Assembly (NCBI GenBank): GCA_028274465.1
Contig: CM051457.1
Span: forward strand, 30,539,313 to 30,603,312
Length of the DNA stretch: 64,000 nucleotides
DNA from: Plantago ovata
Taxonomy: Eukaryota; Streptophyta; Magnoliopsida; Lamiales; Plantaginaceae
Direction: 5' to 3'
In this document: one piece after another, positions 59,801 through 64,000 of the stretch
Position numbering within the stretch: the stretch's first letter is position 1
Layout: each line of letters begins with the position of its first letter
Position numbers and translations under genes: made by a program
The notes under the pieces: generated by a model
What the model was told of the DNA's origin: nothing
The model's input: the letters and a program-made list of their open reading frames with translations, nothing else
Database searches by the model: none

Positions 59801-61391
59801 AAGAAGTAAACGAAGTAAAATTTATCAGGTTACCTCCATACTCATAATCCACTCGGGGGAATTAGCACCATATATTCCACACTTTCCTCCCTGAAATCAT
59901 CAGTAAATTAAACGGTAAACCCATCGAACTGGTAACAAAGTACTGCAAATGCAGCAAAGTATGTATGAACCAGTAACCAAAGATCAACGAGGTGCTCCAA
60001 TATTCAATTGGGAGTTGTAACTATAAACAAGCAGAATACATGGAAAGCATATAAGGGAACTCATAAATGACAATTTGTAGAAGCTGTAACATATAACGAG
60101 AAAATAACAAGCTCCAACTAAGAAATTTTTACCCAAGTTGGAATGACTTCAAGTCAAGCTACAAGTTAACTCAAAATCTATTATTGAAGAAGATTACAAG
60201 TGTGAACGCCACAAAGTATGAAATATAAATGCTATTAGGAAAAGACATCCTTGAGCTTAAAGCCAAGAAACAAAGTTTGAGCATTCAATTGATGCTAGAA
60301 ACACATTTATGTTGCTTTAGTAAAGAGAATGTTCAACGAAAATGAGTTCCAATACTGTAAAGAGCACTTACTACGTCAATGCCGCACATGCGGATGGAGT
60401 TACCAACTTTCAGAACTATGTCATAAACTTCTTTGTATGTCATCCAAGAGTACTGGCCAGGCTGGAATTAAGCATTTTAGGTGAGAATTGGACACGATAC
60501 AGGTAAAAGATGTCAACAAAGGAAGGGGGAAAAAATCAAAGAAATACTAGTTTGAAACACACATATGAATATTAATAAGAAACAATACCTTCCCATCGAT
60601 AATTTCCCGACGACCAAGCATCCGATTGTTAGGATATTTTTCCACCGATGCACTGCATGACAGGAAAAGGTTTAATAAAGATATCATCGCCATCTAAGAA
60701 CCAAGTTATTAACTTATTAAATTAAAAAAAAAATGAACCAGAAATAAAATATACTCATCCAGAGAAAAGAAACAGTTAAAAACTTCCAAACAATCTCATA
60801 TGATGGTCTTTATAGAGCCATGAAAGGGTATACGTGATGGATGAATTCAAGAATAGATGCATGTAAAATAACACTTGTTAACCAGATAAAACAAGTGTGT
60901 AGCCTTTTTGCAAACTTTAGACATCACAGTGGAGCTACAGCACTGAAAAGTTGGGAATTTCAATTGATGGCTAAATCTAAAACAACACGCTAGTTCCAGA
61001 ATATAAGTGACTCACTGTTTCAGATCCTTTAAAGAAACACTTCTCTATTACTACACCTCAACCAACATACACTTTCCCATCCAAATCACAAATCACATCA
61101 ACACACACTTTCAATTCCAACACTCCAAATCACAGAAACATATAATATAACTTAAACTATCAATTCAGATTCATAATTAACACAAGCATAAGTGCATAAA
61201 AAATTGACCAAATCACAAAGCAAAAACCAAAAATCAGACCGGAAAATATCCCAACAGCAATCCAATCCGGGAATAGGTGGCGGTAAGCCATCCTTAGCAA
61301 ACGAACTTCGATAAACCGGCCCGATCGACGGTTTCTCACCCTCAGCCGGCTTGGACGGCTCTACTTCGACAATAAATCTCTTCTCCGCCAT
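53850..61391 (-). CDS. LACS3/4-like: Long-chain acyl-CoA synthetase (LACS3/LACS4-like)
   Basis: Activates free fatty acids to acyl-CoA with ATP; relatives are cytosolic or ER-associated. Nineteen GT-AG exons in gene order: 61391-61240, 60652-60589, 60461-60372, 59890-59834, 58995-58947, 58801-58726, 58449-58410, 58315-58221, 57446-57279, 57160-57050, 56965-56878, 56572-56506, 56340-56265, 56173-56057, 55613-55368, 55278-55139, 54730-54548, 54419-54300, 53885-53850. The product would be about 658 residues against about 666 for Arabidopsis LACS4. It shows AMP-binding YTSGTTGDPKG (about 229-239), YLPLAHIFDR, GYGLTES, DGWFHTGDVGEW and IDRKKNIFKLSQGEYVAVE. Exons 6 and 14 are each one base short of the family frame, both in homopolymers (five T at 58735-58739, five G at 56111-56115). 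Elsewhere the frame is clean, so sequence error is likelier than decay. Position next to GH9C2 favours LACS3. Confidence 0.93.
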
Positions 61392-62148
61392 GTCGATGAA
61401 TTGATATCAGTTTTCGCTATTAGAGTGAGAGAGAAATTGTAATGTAAGAATTGAATTGAAAGCTTGATCAATCAATTTTGTATAGTAGTAGTAGTTGAGT
61501 ATAGATAGAGTAGCTGACCAGAGTATGTGTACGATTAGTAGTATGTGAACTACTTTTGACTTGGAGTTTGAGGAGAAGAAGGAAGAGGTAGAATATGGAT
61601 TTTGCAGAGAAATTGACGGCAAATCTTTTGTTTTTTAGCTTTTATTTTATTGGTTTTGGTTTTATTTATGACGACGAAAATATTTATCCAGTTTGTGGTT
61701 GGATGGGGATATTGGAGGATGATGTAGTTAGTAATAAATAATGTATTCATGACAAACCTACTGAAATTGTGAAAATACCACTTACTTGTTCCATGGTCCC
61801 CCCCAAAAAAAAATTGTGTCACGAGTGTGACACTTGTACAAGAACACCACCATAAATTCATAAAAGTTTTTTGTTTAATTGCAAATTTATTAATAGAAAA
61901 AAGAGATCCATACAAATACAACGTTGTAACCGCATCAAAGATGCACATAGAAATAAACATCCAAATCAAGACTCCATCTAGCACCATGTTTCATAAAAGT
62001 ATAACTCAATCTCTCCCCATGTTAATAATACCGAAATAGATAAACAAACATCGCGATTATTATCAAAAACATCATATGTATACTGAAATAGAATTATGAG
62101 TTTAAAAACACATGCATCTGAACTTGTTTAGTTAAGTGGTTAACCTGC
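61392..62148. other. LACS upstream region
   Basis: Contains the presumed 5' leader and promoter of the minus-strand LACS gene. No clear TATA box is fixed; TATACAAAATTG near 61470-61480 (minus strand) is a weak candidate. No other gene is visible. Confidence 0.4.
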
Positions 62149-62472
62149 TGTTTGGGACTGGGTTTTGAAACTGGAATTTTTTATTTTGGTGAAAGTTGAG
62201 TTTTTAAGTTGAAAGAAAGTTGAGATTGAAATTCATGATGTTTGAAATTGGATTTGGTTTATGATTTTTTATTTTAGTAGGTTTGAGTAGGATTTGATTA
62301 TAAGTGTTGTGATAGAATGAATGAAAGAGAAAATAGGATTGTCCCTATTTCTCAAAATCCATAAATTATAGGTACTGGATTTTTTATTTTGGATCAAAAT
62401 CATTTGCCAAAGCTGAGCAAATGATTTTGGGCCCTCCAAAATAAAAAATCAGGGTTGAAAACACTTGTTTAG
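62149..62472. mobile_element. Fold-back MITE with TTTTTTATTTTGG arms
   Basis: GGTTTTGAAACTGGAATTTTTTATTTTGG at the left is answered by an inverted CCAAAATAAAAAATCAGGGTTGAAAAC at the right. Inside, CAAAATCATTTGC and GCAAATGATTTTG form a perfect 13-bp hairpin. The target duplication is unclear. Confidence 0.5.
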
Positions 62473-63404
62473 GACTTTCGACTTTACCCCTCTTTGTTAC
62501 TGCTGATCAGACTTTGGAGAGCATTAACAGTTATATGCCGCGGCCACTTCCATCGCTGCTGCCTGCTAGTGCGCTTCTAGTCTAGGGTAGAAGATACCTT
62601 CTAAAAAGTATATTGCCAGTACTGTAGCATGTAAGACACCATCAAGAAAATTCAAAAGCCAAGAGTTCAAAAAGATCCACTACATAAATTACACTGCAGT
62701 CAATGTTTCATATCAGCAGTAATAAAACAAATGCATGAAGGAAAAATGTTTCATATAGCCTTACATTGCCGTTGCCGGTGACATCTTATGTACTAATTCT
62801 ACTCCTAACTAATGAAGACTCCTAACTAATATAAAATAAGAATATTTGTGCTAATCTACTATATAACTAATTAACTAATTACTAAGATAAGATATAGAAT
62901 TATTAAATAACTACTACTGATATGACTTGGCCGGTTGGCCAAAATCTCACCAAGAACAAGCACCACTGTAAATTAAAATCACCATTACATCAGGGCAGCA
63001 CCATTACATCAAGCAACATAATGAATCAAACCAAATAGAAATATAAAGATTTAAAAGTTTCACTAATTTATAATTATTCATTTCATAAACTCAAATTTCT
63101 GAATGATACAAAAACATCATAATTCATAATTTAAATAATGTAGTGGCAGGCAATGAGCTCGAGCCAAAACCTACAAAAACCTTTCATGCATCCCCAGCAG
63201 ATTGGTACTATATTCCGAATCTCTAACCAAAACCGTTACCTACAGTCAATACACCATCCTAATGATACAAAATGTGTATGATTCATACCATAAACAACTT
63301 TATTTTCTCTATTGGCACAAGAAACATGCCAAATAAAAAGTAATAGGTGTAGTTAATATGTATCTCACTATCTTGTATCCGATAGCTGCTACTTGATATA
63401 CCAA
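62473..63404. other. 3' flank of the right-edge gene
   Basis: AT-rich, with repeated ACTCCTAACTAAT and CACCATTACATCA motifs at 62800-62825 and 62980-63010. No gene is seen other than the likely 3' UTR of the minus-strand gene just to the right. Confidence 0.4.
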
Positions 63405-63715
63405 TCACCTCTTCTTCCCTTTCTTCCTTCCTTTAACTTCTTTCTCTAAGCTCCTAATCCTTTGGCTAAGACCAGATGAAGAAGCTGTTTTTTGACTTGA
63501 AGGTTTTGTTGTTGTTGTTGTTGCTTGAGTGGTTGATGGCAGAGACGCCTGTTGTACACGTGCTGATTGTAAGGCGGCATTATGTTGCTGGGCTTCTGCG
63601 TACTTCTGTAGATTTGCAAAAAAGCCCAGTTTTTTTGTGGTCGAAGTTGATGTTACAGGTTGAACGGGTATGATTGGAATGTTAAGTAACTTCTTCACAG
63701 CAGGTTTCTTCATCA
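63405..63715 (-). CDS. Last exon of an unidentified basic-tailed protein (partial)
   Basis: The exon starts after a polypyrimidine acceptor (GTGTGTTCTCAG) and encodes about 103 residues to a TGA at 63407-63405. It begins MKKPAVKKLLNIPIIPVQPV, has a helical KLGFFANLQKYAEAQQHNAA segment, then a Ser/Thr/Gln-rich low-complexity stretch, and ends in a lysine-rich SLEKEVKGRKKGKKR tail. I do not recognise the family. The tail suggests nuclear or nucleic-acid association, as inference only. Upstream exons lie beyond the window edge; none is evident in 63716-64000. Confidence 0.6.
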
Positions 63716-64000
63716 CTGAGAACACACAGATAAACAAGCGACATTAGATGAAATATTATGGTAAGATCCAGCAGGTGAAACAACACCAGTCTGTCATATT
63801 GTAACACTTTTTTCTGGCATCAACCCATGCATTACAATGTTCAGACATGAGGACTTTAATGGTTGAGTTTCAATGCTCCAGTTGAAAATGTCACAATCAA
63901 GTCTAAGGCCTTCATATAAAAACCCATACAGATCACTTGAGATTTGTATGAAAAGATGAGGATGACATAACATCACCCAAAAAGTTCAATTATGAAAGCC

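Overview
The window is nuclear DNA of a flowering plant, most likely a eudicot. The genes are AT-rich and have GT-AG introns. They include a plant-only AP2/ERF factor, a GH9 class C cellulase and a plant LACS, and the spaces between them are filled with plant transposon types (Cassandra, Stowaway and hAT MITEs, MULE, Helitron, CACTA). I could not fix the species from the sequence.

The gene content is small. An intronless ERF061-like AP2/ERF (DREB A-6) gene lies on the minus strand at 2.5-3.2 kb. After about 44.6 kb without a convincing intact gene comes a complete nine-exon GH9 class C endoglucanase with a CBM49 (47.9-51.9 kb, plus strand). A 19-exon long-chain acyl-CoA synthetase converges on it from the minus strand (53.9-61.4 kb). 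The last exon of an unidentified basic-tailed protein sits at the right edge (63.4-63.7 kb, minus). From memory, Arabidopsis At1g64380 (ERF061), At1g64390 (GH9C2) and At1g64400 (LACS3) are consecutive, so the same trio appears in the same order here, with the first interval greatly expanded by repeats. The products act in separate processes (transcription, wall glucan hydrolysis, fatty-acid activation), so the linkage looks like ancestral gene order rather than a pathway cluster.

The 3.3-47.7 kb interval is a nested graveyard of mobile elements. Those with readable ends are: hAT-type MITEs with target-site duplications (4.7, 16.3 and 39.7 kb), a Cassandra solo LTR carrying a 5S-like segment (11.1 kb), Stowaway MITEs (11.5 and 42.2 kb, the second holding a solo LTR), a 5'-truncated LINE with a 17-bp target duplication (14.2 kb), a MULE carrying a cytochrome P450 exon (18.0-19.1 kb), a complete non-autonomous Helitron with a higher-order tandem array (22.2-25.4 kb), and two LTR-like arms in head-to-head inversion around an F-box/LRR fragment (27.7-30.0 kb). 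Minisatellites occur at 6.6-7.4, 9.3-9.8, 10.0-10.9 and 31.6-32.3 kb.

The observations most worth checking are: two LTR-associated promoter modules with the plant snRNA USE and TATA box at the same 24-nt spacing; the gene-carrying MULE; the inverted LTR pair with an F-box fragment; two hairpin-cluster plus polypyrimidine loci; and two one-base homopolymer contractions in an otherwise intact LACS gene. No CRISPR, operon or prokaryotic signal was seen.
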